Shown in pieces: positions 25,154 through 36,040 of a stretch of DNA of 64,000 nucleotides. The DNA lies in contig JAWWUD010000239.1 in assembly GCA_033964015.1 (NCBI GenBank), forward strand, positions 1 to 64,000, read 5' to 3'. This DNA comes from Scolanthus callimorphus (Eukaryota; Cnidaria; Anthozoa; Actiniaria; Edwardsiidae). The notes under the pieces are model-generated. The model had not been told where the DNA came from. It saw only the letters and a program-made list of their open reading frames with translations, and made no database searches. Position 1 is the first letter of the stretch. The number at the start of each line of letters is the position of its first letter. The translations under genes were made by a program, and so were the position numbers.

Positions 25154-25817
25154 TTTTTAGATGATCAAAATGTTTTAAGACTTAATACTGGTATTTTTTT
25201 TATAATTATTCTTTTCTTCTGATTTTTTCTTCTAAGTGGTCCCACATATTATTGGTGTTTCTAAACAGTTTATATTAAAATTATTGGTTATGTTTATCGC
25301 ATGAAAAGTGTGCTTTACTTTTTGTGAGAAATTAATTGCAACTACCGAAAATGAATTATTTTAGTTACAGAGCTTCTCATCCTAGCCCGCCAAGGACTTA
25401 GATCATATTAGGATGCCTTAAATGTTTCAAAAGTATTTTGAATAATTTTGCCCACCACAAATATGCAGTTTGATTTGCTGGCATGCTACCTTAATCTGAA
25501 AGCGATCAGTCATGTACTACATGTGTTTGTACCTACCATGATGACAACATCAATCATGTCAGACACCTAGTATGTGTGAATGGCATCACCCTGTTGCACT
25601 AGAGCTGTGGCCTTGCGAGCTGCGGAGATACTGCCTGGTGAGCAGGAGGAGCTGGAAGCCTCAATACTGAATGTAGTGAGCTGACACACCTACCGGTTTT
25701 GACATTTGGAGCATCTTTTCCAGCTGGAGCCATCAGGGCCTTGTGGGACTTTGCTTTACAATTTCATACATAAAATGACATGTCATGTCCCTTACAACAA
25801 CAAGAAAGAAACGTGAA

Positions 25818-26000
25818 TGTGTGATTCCAGAAAAAATTTTTTACCTTCCCATAAAGGGATAGGCATTTTCAGAGGGGTAGTTCAAAAAAATGCTGTTTAT
25901 TTTCTATGCATGCAATCACGTCGTATTGTGTATTTTCACTGGAAATTCCAACCACCCCCTTCCATGAAATAGGGCCATGGATATTTTCTGGAATCACACA
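25818..26000. mobile_element. MITE, TTGTGTGATTCC family, copy 2
   Basis: The inverted ends TGTGTGATTCCAGAAAA and TTTTCTGGAATCACACA match the copy at 25037. The shared inner motif TTTTCACTGGAAATTCC is also present. Confidence 0.65.
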
Positions 26001-26791
26001 CACAAATAAATGTTGTGCATCAGTAGTTGAACCAGTTGCTTGCCGAAACACGTTCTGAATTGTATTCTGAGTTGTGTGTCGATGGTTGTTCTTTTTGCCT
26101 AATTGGACATATAAACATCCATTTTCCATAATCATAAGCTTACTCTTCAATCTATATTTCCTAAAATCAAAGCCATTTTATGTGAGAGAGAAAAATTACC
26201 ATAGAACAATGAAGTTGAAAAGAAGACCAGAATCACTCAGGCAAAATGAGCACCACCGAAACAACAAACAACCTCTGGATCATTGGCATAACAGTACTGC
26301 ATTTTTCTTTGCTATGTCAATTCTCAGCCACCGATTGATAGCCTTGTGTTTCTCAATTAGAAGAAAATGTCTGGCTCAACCACTGAAGCACAAAAACAAT
26401 AATGTTGGTTACAAAAAGGCTCTAGCTAAAACTATGAGGCAAATATGAAAACCTGAGGCAGCTGCAAGAACCTTTGTTTCAAAGGAATCAAGCAATCATG
26501 GAATCAAGCAATTAGCCTGGTCAAATTGCTGGGAAAAAAACATAAGATCCTGAAATTATAAGGAAAATTGCAAGCCAGTGCCTGTTAGTAAGTTAGAGCC
26601 TTTTCAAATGAAAAACGTTTCAGTTACCAATGCTGTACCTATTGTAGAAATTTTTGTTAAGGAGGCAATGAAGCCCCCAAAATGTGTTGGTCACCTCAGT
26701 TGGGAAACAGGAAATATTAAGCTCTAAAATCAAAAATGTGATTGTGTTGCCTTCCCCTAGGTATAACCCTGGTTACATCATACAGCTACAT

Positions 26792-27039
26792 CTTTTTGTA
26801 TCCATGAAGTGTGACTATTTTGTTATCAGAATGTTCTCTGTAATGGTTATCTGGATCTGGGCCATTTTGTGCTCAACATGCTTTTTTGAAATGGCAAATG
26901 GGCTTCAAATGCCACATAATATTATGCCTGATACGGATGAAGCCGATGTTTCATTGGTCAAAAGTGTGTTTGTATGCTTCAATCCAGGCAGCTGCGAGGA
27001 GACTGTGAAAACATAATCACACTTCATGGATGCAAACAG
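26792..27039. mobile_element. MITE-like element
   Basis: TTTTTGTATCCATGAAGTGTG on the left is inverted in CACACTTCATGGATGCAAACA on the right. A 110-codon plus frame overlaps it and starts outside, so it is not treated as a gene. Confidence 0.55.
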
Positions 27040-27182
27040 GCTGTCAAAAAAAAATCACACACCCCTGTTAAGGGCCCAAATTTCAGCTAAAACCACCCTG
27101 GGAAGTGTTAGTTGAACCCCCGCCCACCCAGGATGACCACCATGCACCCCTGAATTTCACTCCTGTATCAGGTTACCCATGC

Positions 27183-27851
27183 TCTCAGGTAACTTAAGGC
27201 CTGGGTGAAAGCCAAATCCAAAATGGCGGTCGTAAAACTGAGGGGGTAGTCTATCTCTAAATCAATGCCTCTGAGGGATCCAATCAATTTGCATTTCAAT
27301 ACCTTTGGTCATTCTCAATCATTTTCACCCATGTTGGTCTCTATGGCAACAAAAGTATGACCTCTGACCTTAAATTTAATTTCTTGGAAAATGGCCTCTG
27401 CATTCGATGGGGAAAACTTAAATCGTTCACCTGAGTGTGTGATGGTGTTTGTTATCTAGTGTAGATTATTGATCTAACGAGGCTGCCTGGAAATGTTTTT
27501 TCGAATAGCTATATTTGTGATGATGTAATTTGATACCTCTCATTTACTTGAAATGAGGATAACTTGGCCAGCACGCCTCGTTGGAATGGTAATGTACGCC
27601 CGACACCGGTCATAATAAGATATGACCCCCGTCGAATGCAGAGACCTGAAAGAAAATTGTGGCTTTGTCACGCTCTTACAAGTCACGCAACCCGTTGACA
27701 TGGTTACCAAATACATCAAATGAAACGTCTCACCGGGTAGAGCAACCTTAACGGAAAACATTCTACGCAAGACATTTTATCTAGCCTAGGGAATTTTTTT
27801 CAGTGTTTTTCGCATTTTTGTGAAAATCACCCATGCCTTAATATACCTGAG
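27183..27851. mobile_element. Non-autonomous TIR element, about 670 bases
   Basis: The ends are CTCAGGTAACTTAAGGC and GCCTTAATATACCTGAG, with TGGGTGA/TCACCCA just inside. No transposase is recognised. The minus-strand frame at 27540-27770 lies inside the element and matches nothing I know. Confidence 0.55.
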
Positions 27852-27989
27852 CTGAAATTCCAGACTGCTCTTTCGCCACCTACAATGGCATTAAAATGTT
27901 CCTTAACAGGGGGGTGCAAATTATTTTTTGGGGGGTGCCCAATGGTAGTGAGCAGTTTATGTCACCAATGACAGCACCATAAAGGAGAT

Positions 27990-29150
27990 AACTGTGGTTT
28001 GGCTGATGGTCTGAAGGGCTCGCTGTGGTCTGGCTGATAGTCTGAAGGGCTCACTGTGGTCTGGTGGATGGTCTGAAGGGCTCACTGGTCTGGCTGATGG
28101 TCTGAAGGGCTCACTGTGGTCTGGCTGATGGTCTGAAGGGCTCACTGTGGTCTGGTGGATGATCTGAAGGGCTCGCTGTGGTCTGGTGGATGGTCTGAAG
28201 GGCTCGATGTGGTCTGGTGGATGGTCTGAAGGGCTCGCTGTGGTCTGGCTGATTGTCTGCAGGCTCACTGTGGTCTGGCTGATGGTCTGAAGGGCTCACT
28301 GTGGTCTGGCTGATGGTGCTAAGGGCTCACTGTGGTCTGGCTGATGGTCTGAAGGGCTCACTGTGGTCTGGCTGATGGTGCTAAGGGCTCACTGTGGTCT
28401 GGCTGATGGTGTGAAGGGCTCACTGTGGTCTGGCTGTAGTCTGAACGGCTCTCTGTGGTCTGCCTGATGGTCTTATGGGCTCACTATGGTCTGCCTCATG
28501 GTGCTAGGGCTCTGTGGTCTGGTTTATTGCCTGAAGGGCTCACTGGTCTGATGGACTTCTGGGCTCACTGTGGTCTGGCTGATAGACTGCTGGGCTCACT
28601 GTGTTATGGCTGATAGACTGCTGGGCTCACTGTGGTCTGGCTGATGGACTGCTGGGCTCACTGTGGTCTGGCTGATAGACTGCTGGGCTCACTGTGGTCT
28701 GGCTGATGGACTGCTGGGCTCACTGTGGTCTGGCTGATAGACTGCTGGGCTCACTGGTCTGATGGACTGCTGGGCTCACTGTGGTCTGGCTGATGGACTG
28801 CTGGGCTCACTGTGGTCTGGCTAATAGACTGCTGGGCTCACTGTGGTCTGGCTGATAGACTGCTGGGCTCACTGTGGTCTGGCTGATAGACTGCTGGGCT
28901 CACTGTGGTCTGGCTGATAGACTGCTGAGCTTACTGTGGTCTGGCTGATGGACTGCTGGGCTCACTGTGGTCTGGCTGATAGACTGCTGGGCTCACTGGT
29001 CTGATGGACTGCTGGGCTCACTGTGGTCTGGCTGATAGACTGCTGGGCTCACTGGTCTGATGGACTGCTGGGCTCACTGGTCTGATGGACTGCTGGGCTC
29101 ACTGTGGTCTGGCTGATGGTGTGAATGGCTCACTGTGGACTGGCTGATAG
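27990..29150. repeat. Satellite with 31-base unit, about 1.2 kb
   Basis: About 38 copies of a unit like GGGCTCACTGTGGTCTGGCT plus GATGGTCTGAA. The left half mainly carries GTCTGAAGGGC variants and the right half GACTGCTGGGC variants, so two homogenised sub-arrays adjoin. Minus-strand frames reading SDHPPDHSEPF are shadows of the repeat. A few outlying units occur at 29525-29660. Confidence 0.9.
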
Positions 29151-29209
29151 GTCTATGTCTAGCTCTATGTCTGGCTGGATTGTGGCAAATAGTCAGGAGT
29201 ACTCCAATT

Positions 29210-29940
29210 TTCTGTTAGAATAATGAAATGAGATTAAAGTACATTATTAGAATCACTGTTAAGCTTAAATGGGCAGCCACAAGAATATTCACATCCTCTG
29301 TTCAAGAGGAGTCCTCAGCTTGAGCTAACCACCATGGGAATCTCTAGTTGTCGAGATTTCAGTGATTTCTTCATGGCTACCACAATATGTTTACCCACCG
29401 TAGAATTCTGGACGACTCAAGGAGCACCCTCCCTCAACATTTTTATTTGTCACTACCCACCCTTGAATTCCAGACCTGAGGTCTGGTTGATGGTAAAATT
29501 ACCCTCTTTGGTTATTGGTAAGGCCTGGTCGATTGTCTGGGGGGCTCACTGTGGTCTGGCTGATTGTCTGATGAGCTCACTGTGGTCTGGCTGATGATCT
29601 GATGGGCTCACTGGTCTGGTCCATTGCCTGACTGGGCTTGCTGTGGTCTGGTTGATAGGGCTATGGCCTGGCCATTGGTGCAGATTATTGGCTGGAATGT
29701 GGCCAATAGGGTGGAATACTCCAGTTTTCTGTTAGAATATTGAAATAACAAGATTAGTAGAGTTTGTAAAGAACCACTGGATGCTAGGCTGAAATGGGCA
29801 GCCACAAGAATATCCATGCCCTCTGTTCTGGAGAAGTCCCTAGCTTGATCTAACCACTATAGGAAATGTTGGGATTTCAGTGATTTCCCATAGCTACCAC
29901 AACATGTGTACCCAGCGTGGAATTGCAGATTGATTAACGG
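29210..29940. repeat. Two diverged direct copies flanking outlying satellite units
   Basis: The block 29210-29410 (TTCTGTTAGAATA, GGGCAGCCACAAGAATAT, CCTCTGTTC, GATTTCAGTGATTTC, CTACCACAA) recurs at 29720-29935 in the same order and orientation, about 510 bases on. Satellite-like units lie before each copy, so a satellite-plus-flank segment was duplicated. Confidence 0.7.
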
Positions 29941-30426
29941 ATACCCATCCTTTTGGTTCTATTGTACTCCACTTGAAGCAAAATGTTTAGAACTCTATAA
30001 GAATTTCAATGTTGAGCTAGAACATTTGCTATTACACAAGAAATAAACAGTAAACTTAATAGTGTTTTTAATAAAACTGTTTACGTGTAGAACGGGCTGT
30101 ACTTAAGTTAAATGCTTGTAAATTTATACAAGTTAAGCTAAAATGACCTCAAAATATTGTTGACCTCAAGATAGTTCGACTCATGAATTTAACAATAAAA
30201 AACGCTATTCGGTGACTGAATATCACGTATACCTTACCGTAATCATTGTTTGACGCTCTAGGCAGCTCAGTGTTTCTAGCTGTAACGAGGGGGCAGTTTT
30301 GTCCTTGTTCTTGGCCAAGAGATTCGAGCACATGGCCGCCATATCAATTCAACTTCAGTCAAGCGGGTAATTTGCATTTTGAATTTCGCGCTATTAGTCC
30401 CCAGGCTCGCGCTTTCCAGCTGCCCT
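29941..30426. other. Intergenic stretch, no gene recognised
   Basis: AT-rich sequence to about 30240, then a GC-richer segment leading into the next TIR element. No frame has family resemblance. Confidence 0.4.
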
Positions 30427-30746
30427 TTCTAGCGGAGCTCCCATAGCGGAGCCCCAAAGCAACATGCAGGAGAAGAAGGGACAAAACAAAAGTGTATATG
30501 TATCGAACGATTCTGTCATGGACTTCCGGTTTGTGCGTCCGTCCGACCGTTCGTCCGGGGTCACACAGGCAACCCAAACGTCATCAAACGCAACAAACGC
30601 AAACGCCTGAGGTTCATCCCTTCCAAAGATAAATACCTTTTCATGTTTGATGACGTCATTTTAATCTGCTCTATATTGGAAAGGTGTCAACACAAAAATA
30701 CGTAACCGGGAGCTCCGCTTTTAGCCAGTGCCTAAATCTATATATT
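30427..30746. mobile_element. TIR element sharing ends with the one at 15565
   Basis: The left end is TTTCTAGCGGAGCTCCCA; the right end is CCGGGAGCTCCGCTTTTAG followed by CCTAAATCTATATATTA. The right tail is the same as at 16313-16345. Confidence 0.55.
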
Positions 30747-30774
30747 ACCAGCTATGTACAGAATAGGCATCGAA

Positions 30775-30956
30775 TAGAGCAGATTTCGTATGACTGTGAA
30801 AAGTGGCGCGGTACTGTCGCGGTGGCGGTACGGAACCTGGCCTGCTATAAATGGAATAAAATTGCCAATGAAATCGCGTAGTCGCGTTACGGTCACGGTC
30901 GCGGCGCGGAACAACTTTGTCACGGTACGTTTCACAGTCATACGAAATCTGCTCTA
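30775..30956. mobile_element. MITE, GAGCRGATTTC family, copy 2
   Basis: TAGAGCAGATTTCGTATGAC at the left is matched by GTCATACGAAATCTGCTCTA at the right. The interior is GC-rich and also inverted (GCGCGG...), giving a nearly complete hairpin. Confidence 0.75.
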
Positions 30957-31193
30957 ACATCGCATAAAACAGTGGAAGCCTTAATTTGATGTGAAAGTTA
31001 CGAACCGACGAGGACTTATGAAGCTTGAATTATTGAGACAAATCAAATTGAGACTCCTACTGTATTTATGCACCGTTAATGCCTATATTTTAATATAGGC
31101 ATTAGAGCTATCGAGAAATAGCTTTTTTCTCGGCCTAAGGGCCTGAGACGAAATTTAAAAACCAGAGGCAGCCCGCTGCAGGTGGACCTGCGC

Positions 31194-31209
31194 GATCCTC
31201 TAGAGTCGA
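31194..31209. other. 16-base match to pUC-type polylinker
   Basis: GATCCTCTAGAGTCGA equals part of the common pUC/M13 multiple cloning site (BamHI half-site, XbaI, SalI start). Just before it, CTGCAGGTGGACCTGC resembles the neighbouring PstI/SalI part of the same linker. A cloning-vector remnant or chimeric join is possible; chance is the alternative. Confidence 0.5.
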
Positions 31210-31975
31210 TAATTTAATTCATAATTCAATGCATTATCTAGTTCAGTATTACGATCAAGAGCATGAGAGCATAAAAGAACATCGTAAATGTCTACTATAC
31301 CACTTCAAAAATATATATATGATAAAAAATGACATCATGGCATTCTCAAATATGACCACACACTTGCGGATCAAGAGTATCACCCAAGGTGATGAGTCAT
31401 AGACCAATCCGGATCAGCTGTGGAATTCCCAAGGGGGAGGCTTCCGGATCAGCTGTGTTTACCAAGGGAATGAGTCATCAACGTGGACTTATTCCCTTAA
31501 GACTCTAACAAAAGGATCTTAGTTCCACCCTTGGTTCTTGGTTGCGGTTCCGTGGTCCTTTTGTGGCGTCATCATTCTGATCTGTCAAATCCGCCTGATC
31601 CGTCGCTTGATCCGGAAAATATTTCACACGTTTCTTCGGTAGTGAACCGGCCGTCTTCCTCTACTCAGGCCAGTGTACAAGGCCACTTACCCTCCCTCGA
31701 ATTGCAAAGCGTCAACTTTATAATCACCCAACTACCTAACTACTCAACATGAAAACGGCGACCACGTGTCAGTGAAATCAGTGGTAACAATATCATTCCT
31801 TTACATTTGCCCAAGACAGAATTGACTGAACCAGTGAGCACCAGAAATACCTAAAAGGATTCCAAGATTTATGAAAATCAATAAGCGAAGCAAAGAAAAA
31901 AACAGATACCATACTGTTTCAGCTTTTTAAAATTCAAATGTATTATGCATAACACAACTGAACTTTATTCTAGGA
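31210..31975. other. Intergenic stretch, no gene recognised
   Basis: It contains a repeated CCGGATCAGCTGTG motif (31411 and 31445) and otherwise unremarkable sequence. Confidence 0.4.
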
Positions 31976-32281
31976 TTACTGCGGTTTTCATAATTCTGCG
32001 AACTCTCGCTAACGATTTCCAACCGTCAAACCGCCTTCTGGCTTCCGTCAATCAAACTCCCGAGTCTTTTCGTCGTTTCTCTTTGTGTCTCTTGATTGGC
32101 CAGCACGTAACGTTGCTGTCGCGACAGGAAGCCATTTTAGCACTGCTTACGCGCTGGCCAATCAAAAACCACAAAGAGTAACAACGAAAAGACTCGGGAG
32201 TTTGATTGACGGAAGCCAGAAGGCGGTTTTACGGTTGGAAATCAATAGCGAGAGTTCGCAGAATTACGAAAACCGCAGTAA
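31976..32281. mobile_element. Long hairpin element
   Basis: The arms, about 140 bases each, read ATTACTGCGGTTTTCATAAT and GAATTACGAAAACCGCAGTA at the outside. TTGATTGGCCAGC and GCTGGCCAATCAA meet near the centre. Decayed relatives seem to occur near 37025 and 57175 (CGTTTGATTGACGGAAGCC). Confidence 0.7.
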
Positions 32282-32629
32282 CGTAAAACAACTGAACATC
32301 CTGTATTACAAAGCAATCTTCCTTCCTAACTGTATTACAAACTATCATCTATCAAGGTTTGCAGAGCTGCAAGAAGTTTAACAACTTCTATTCAAAAACA
32401 TCAAGAACGTATTAATAACACAATTAAATTGAAAGAAGCTACAACCTTCAAATTTAAAAGTCAAATTAACAGAGTAAATGTCAAATAAATATTTTGCACG
32501 GCCGTGAGTAAATTCCGAACACAGGGTACTTACAGTCCATATAGCGCGCTAGCCAGTCGCGCCATCGAGACTTATCTGAAAATCTGATTGAGAAAAATGC
32601 TACATATACATTCGTATCATTATCCGCCT

Positions 32630-32790
32630 CAGAGCTCCCCAGCTCGTCTGCTCGCAGGGGAGGCTCTGGGGACATCCATTTGAGGGATGATTGGCTGATT
32701 TTGAGCACTGAAGCATGCGCTGAAAGGTCTTTCTCTCAGCGGCTGTGTCATTTTCGTACCCAGAGCTCCCCGGCGGCCATTTGAGGGCCT
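32630..32790. mobile_element. MITE, CATTCTCGAA family, degraded copy
   Basis: CCAGAGCTCCCCGGC-type ends and the inner AGCATGCGCTGAAAGGT and TCTCAGCGGCTGTGT motifs match the intact copy at 40070. One end is eroded. Confidence 0.55.
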
Positions 32791-32829
32791 TCGCTGATTG
32801 GCTGATTTTGAACGTTAGTAGTAATTTTA

Positions 32830-33200
32830 TTTATCCACGGTGGTTCATCAGCCCAAAGGACTGGTTTACATTGAAGCCGTGCAATAAAAATTATTATCTA
32901 CATAAAAAATGTGATATACAAGACAATATAAAGAAATAATCATATGATATTTGACAAAGACTCGAAGAAACAGGGAGGCAACTCATCCAATGCTTTTTTC
33001 AAAGTCTGTAACGATTTGCAGTTGTGTAGTTTCTCTGGTAGTGAGTTCCAAATATAAGCCCTCTTGTAGCTGATACGGTTCTTCCCATAATTCGTTTTGG
33101 GAAGAGGTAATTGAAATTTAGAGGAGCTTCCTCTTGTATAATTATATATATTTGAAATTTATGGAAGAGGTAAGCAAGCGCTTGTTTGTTATGAATTTTA
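32830..33200 (-). pseudogene. 3' fragment of a LINE reverse transcriptase
   Basis: On the minus strand the region has pieces resembling the C-terminus of Jockey-type ORF2 proteins: a basic segment before RAYIWNSLPE-like and KKALDELP-like sequence, split by frame changes and stops. It lies beside another fragment in the opposite orientation. Family placement is from recalled motifs only. Confidence 0.45.
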
Positions 33201-33221
33201 AACATAAAAGACAAAAGACAA

Positions 33222-33640
33222 AAGCAGTCTCCATGGATTAATCGTGAATTGCTCGTTCAGATGCGACAAAGCGATTACTTGAAAAAGGTAGCTGCAGCGA
33301 GCAACGACGCTCTTGATTGGACGCGTTTCAGAACAAAGAAAATCAAGTCACAAAATTGACTCGCCAAACTAAGGCAAATTGTTTCACAAATAAACTGAAT
33401 GAGAACAAATCCTCCCCCAAAAAATCTTGGAAACTAATTAATGAGCTAACGGGGCGAAATACGAGCAAAAAATGTAGCATAATGAAAATAGAACATCAAA
33501 ACAAGGAACACACCAAACCTATCGATATCGCAAATGCTTTCAATAATCATTTTGTTAGCATTGGGCCTAGCCTTGCTAGGGATAGCTTTGGTGAAGAAAT
33601 AAATAATGATTTTAAGAACGTTGGAGCATACGCTGAAAGG
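33222..33640 (+). pseudogene. LINE ORF2 fragment before the RT core
   Basis: SPWINRELLVQMRQSDYLKK, then after a stop or frame change KKSWKLINELTGRNTSK and IANAFNNHFVSIGPSLA. These match, block for block, the linker between endonuclease and RT in the LINE at 2060 (RKTWQTINQLTGRKSNK, VAEVFNTYFSEIGPELA). It stops at the MITE beginning near 33630. Confidence 0.75.
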
Positions 33641-33775
33641 TTTCTCTCTGCGGCTCTGTATTAAATCTCACGCATGCGTCAGTGGCTGTCACCAGAACCT
33701 ACCCGCGCATTCTCGTACCCAGAGCTCCCCGGCTCGTCTGCTCGCAGGGGAGGCTCTGGGGACATCCACCGACCC
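33630..33775. mobile_element. MITE, CATTCTCGAA family, partial copy
   Basis: It carries the half unit GGAGCATACGCTGAAAGGT, CTCACGCATGCGTCAGTGGC and CCAGAGCTCCCCGGCTCG. It abuts the LINE fragment, which suggests insertion into it. Confidence 0.55.
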
Positions 33776-33917
33776 ATGCGTAAACGAAAATGGTTTTATG
33801 CCTCGCAATTACTTTGAGTGCGTTCAAATCAAAGGCATAAGTTGAAAAGACGACTAGGAAACGAATGCCAGTGTTATATTGACGGATACATTTTTATAAA
33901 GCGAGATTATGTACGCG

Positions 33918-34165
33918 TGCTCGGCATTTCAGCCAATCAGCGTAGGCCCTCAAATGGATGTCACCAGAGCCTCCCTGTGAGGTGACGAGCCGGGGAGCTC
34001 TGGATTCGAGAATGTTGACGATTGGCTGATTTTGAGCGTTGGAGCATGCGCTGATAGGTATTTCTTTCAGCGGCTCTGTATTAAATCTCGCGCATGCGTC
34101 AGTGGCTGTCACCAGAGCCTCCCCCGCGAGGTTACGAGCCGGGGAGCTCTGGGTTCGAGAATGCA
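33918..34165. mobile_element. MITE, CATTCTCGAA family, near-complete copy
   Basis: It contains both the GAGCCTCCCTGTGAGGTGA and GAGCCTCCCCCGCGAGGTTA halves, each followed by CGAGCCGGGGAGCTCTG and TTCGAGAATG. The order suggests two element halves in tandem. Confidence 0.6.
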
Positions 34166-34430
34166 TTCGTATAGGATGTGCAGCAACAATAGTGGGCCTA
34201 AGTGTAAGTTTGAAGCCGAAGTGTAAGAAACAGGTAGGATAACTCAATGGCGCGTTCCGTGTACTATACCGTGCCCGTTCCGTGGGTGGGGGTTCCGTGG
34301 CTGGATGGGTTTTTTTTTGTTCGGACAATTTTAGATTGTTGATACATACACATTGCTTCGTTCTATTAGAGTTCATTTATACACATTGCTTCGTTCTCTT
34401 CGGTCTTTTATAGAACGAAGATAATTGATG

Positions 34431-34599
34431 TTAGTCAAATCACACTAGCGGGATATTGTCAATGCTGCATTCTGATTGGTTGAGCTACTACTAGGCTATA
34501 AGCGAAAAGTATCGGATTTGAAAGCCAGAAAATGGCAAATGACCAGACAAAAAAACGTTTTTGGCTATACAAATTGACCTGCTAGTGTGATTTGACTAA
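34431..34599. mobile_element. MITE with 22-base TIRs
   Basis: TTAGTCAAATCACACTAGC and GCTAGTGTGATTTGACTAA mark the ends. No ORF inside. Confidence 0.65.
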
Positions 34600-34600
34600 A

Positions 34601-34699
34601 ACAATTATTCCTCTCGCCCTCATGGCCTCTGAGTCAATAGCCCATTCGGCCTCATGGGCTATTGACTCAGAGCCCACTCGAGCTCGAGGAATAATTGTT
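34601..34699. repeat. Inverted repeat next to the previous MITE
   Basis: ACAATTATTCCTC pairs with GAGGAATAATTGT, with an inner pair around TGAGTCAATAGCCCAT and ATGGGCTATTGACTCA. Confidence 0.65.
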
Positions 34700-34894
34700 A
34701 ATTATACAGTTACCCATAATGGATAATTGAAGCGCAAAAGCCACTTACCCATTATAGGTATTCAAGGAGGAGGATGTTGGGGTCCCTGGCAAAGGCTGGA
34801 GCCTTTCCACAGGGAGACCGCCTAAGAAAAAAACAGTTAAAATCCGATATGGCTGGCGAACAGCCGGGAAGATGACACAAATCATTAACACAAG

Positions 34895-35088
34895 TCAGCT
34901 CGCAGGGGAGGCTCTGGGGACATCCATTTGAATGCCTTCGCTGATTCGCTGATTTTGAACGTTGGGGCATGCGAAGAAAGTTGTTTCTCTCAACGGCTCT
35001 GTATCAAATCTCGCGCATGCGTCAATGGCTGTCACCAGAGACTCCCCCGCGAGGTGACGAGCCGGGGAGCTCTGCGTTCGAGAATGGT
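34895..35088. mobile_element. MITE, CATTCTCGAA family, copy
   Basis: It runs from GCTCGCAGGGGAGGCTCTGG to GCTCTGCGTTCGAGAATG and matches the 40070 element in reverse orientation. Confidence 0.65.
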
Positions 35089-35260
35089 GGCAAGTTGGTG
35101 CATTAACACGAAAGTGCGCAAAAATGGACCATTTTTGTCGCCATGAAAAGAGAAGGCTCCGGGAGAACAACCTGTCAAGTTTATTTATCAATGTTTTTAC
35201 AGTATATTCTAATAAATCTACAAAACGTCAAGAGATTTGACGTATACCAACAACACGTCG

Positions 35261-35407
35261 TAGAGCGGATTTCAAATGACTGTCGTGGCAACAATCCATG
35301 AGTAATAAATTAATTAATGCATTTCTCTGTGAATGGATTGGCCGATGAACAACTGATCCTGTACCAATCCGAACACGAGGCACGGTAGTCATGTGAAATC
35401 CACTCTA
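35261..35407. mobile_element. MITE, GAGCRGATTTC family, copy 3
   Basis: TAGAGCGGATTTCAAATGAC and GTCATGTGAAATCCACTCTA are the ends; TA is the apparent target duplication. Confidence 0.75.
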
Positions 35408-35590
35408 CCCTCATAATTTACGATCATTCTGGTTAAGTGTTCATCGGATGAAAATAATGAAAAATACTTGGACCAAACGACATTTCATTCAACTTCATTC
35501 AACATTTGATGAACCACCCATGTTCAAAGATGTAGAACGGAATTGCCAAACCAATTCAACATTTGATTCAAAAATTTTTGAACCACCATT

Positions 35591-35851
35591 AAGCACCGTC
35601 TACACTAGCAATTTTCTTTGACAATTTTTATTTATTCGTGTAGACGTTAAAAAATTGACAAGTATCCTTGTTGAAAAGCTAGCATGTCTAACTTTTAAAC
35701 AAGGATACTTGTCAAGGAAAAATTGTCAATTTTGTCTCGTCTACACGAACAAATAAAAATTGTAAAGGAAAAATTGTCAAGGAAAATTGCTGGCGCATCT
35801 ACACGGTCAAGTTTCCTTGACAACGAAAAATTGCTCGTTTAAACGACGCTT
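35591..35851. mobile_element. hAT-like MITE with inner inverted repeats
   Basis: The ends resemble AAGCACCGTCTACAC and its imperfect inverse. Inside, ACAAGGATACTTGTCAAGG and TGACAAGTATCCTTGT pair, and CGTGTAGACG/CGTCTACACG repeats occur. Phrases of the CGTCTACAC type are common at hAT element ends; this class call is tentative. Confidence 0.5.
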
Positions 35852-36040
35852 TAGTATAATTACTTAAGTGATTATAAGAAATTCCGCGCGCTGATTGGCC
35901 GAGAGCTTCGCTTTCTCTTGCTGTATTAAATCACCTTCCGGTGATTATAACATTGAATGGATGTGTGCGCGCGAGTTTTGTTATGACCATGGAATCGAAG
36001 GGTTCTAAAAACCTTGTGAATCACTTGAGCAATTATACTA
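35852..36040. mobile_element. MITE with TIRs
   Basis: TAGTATAATTACTTAAGTGA at the left pairs with TCACTTGAGCAATTATACTA at the right. CGCGCTGATTGGCC lies just inside. Confidence 0.65.

Larger units (their letters stand above)
23085..25748. repeat. Inverted pair of about 230-base diverged copies
   Basis: The segment 23085-23310 (CACAAGGCCC through GCCAGCTCACTACACTCAGT to GCAACAGGGTG) reappears in reverse orientation at 25512-25748. The arms could be long ends of one 2.7 kb element or two independent insertions. The span between them holds smaller MITEs listed separately. Confidence 0.6.

Noticed and set aside
26684..27016. 110-codon frame with hydrophobic centre
   Set aside because: It spans the border of a TIR element and has no start context or family match.
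27957..28299. Minus-strand frames with SDHPPDHSEPF repeats
   Set aside because: Pure by-products of the 31-base satellite; the satellite has out-of-frame variants.
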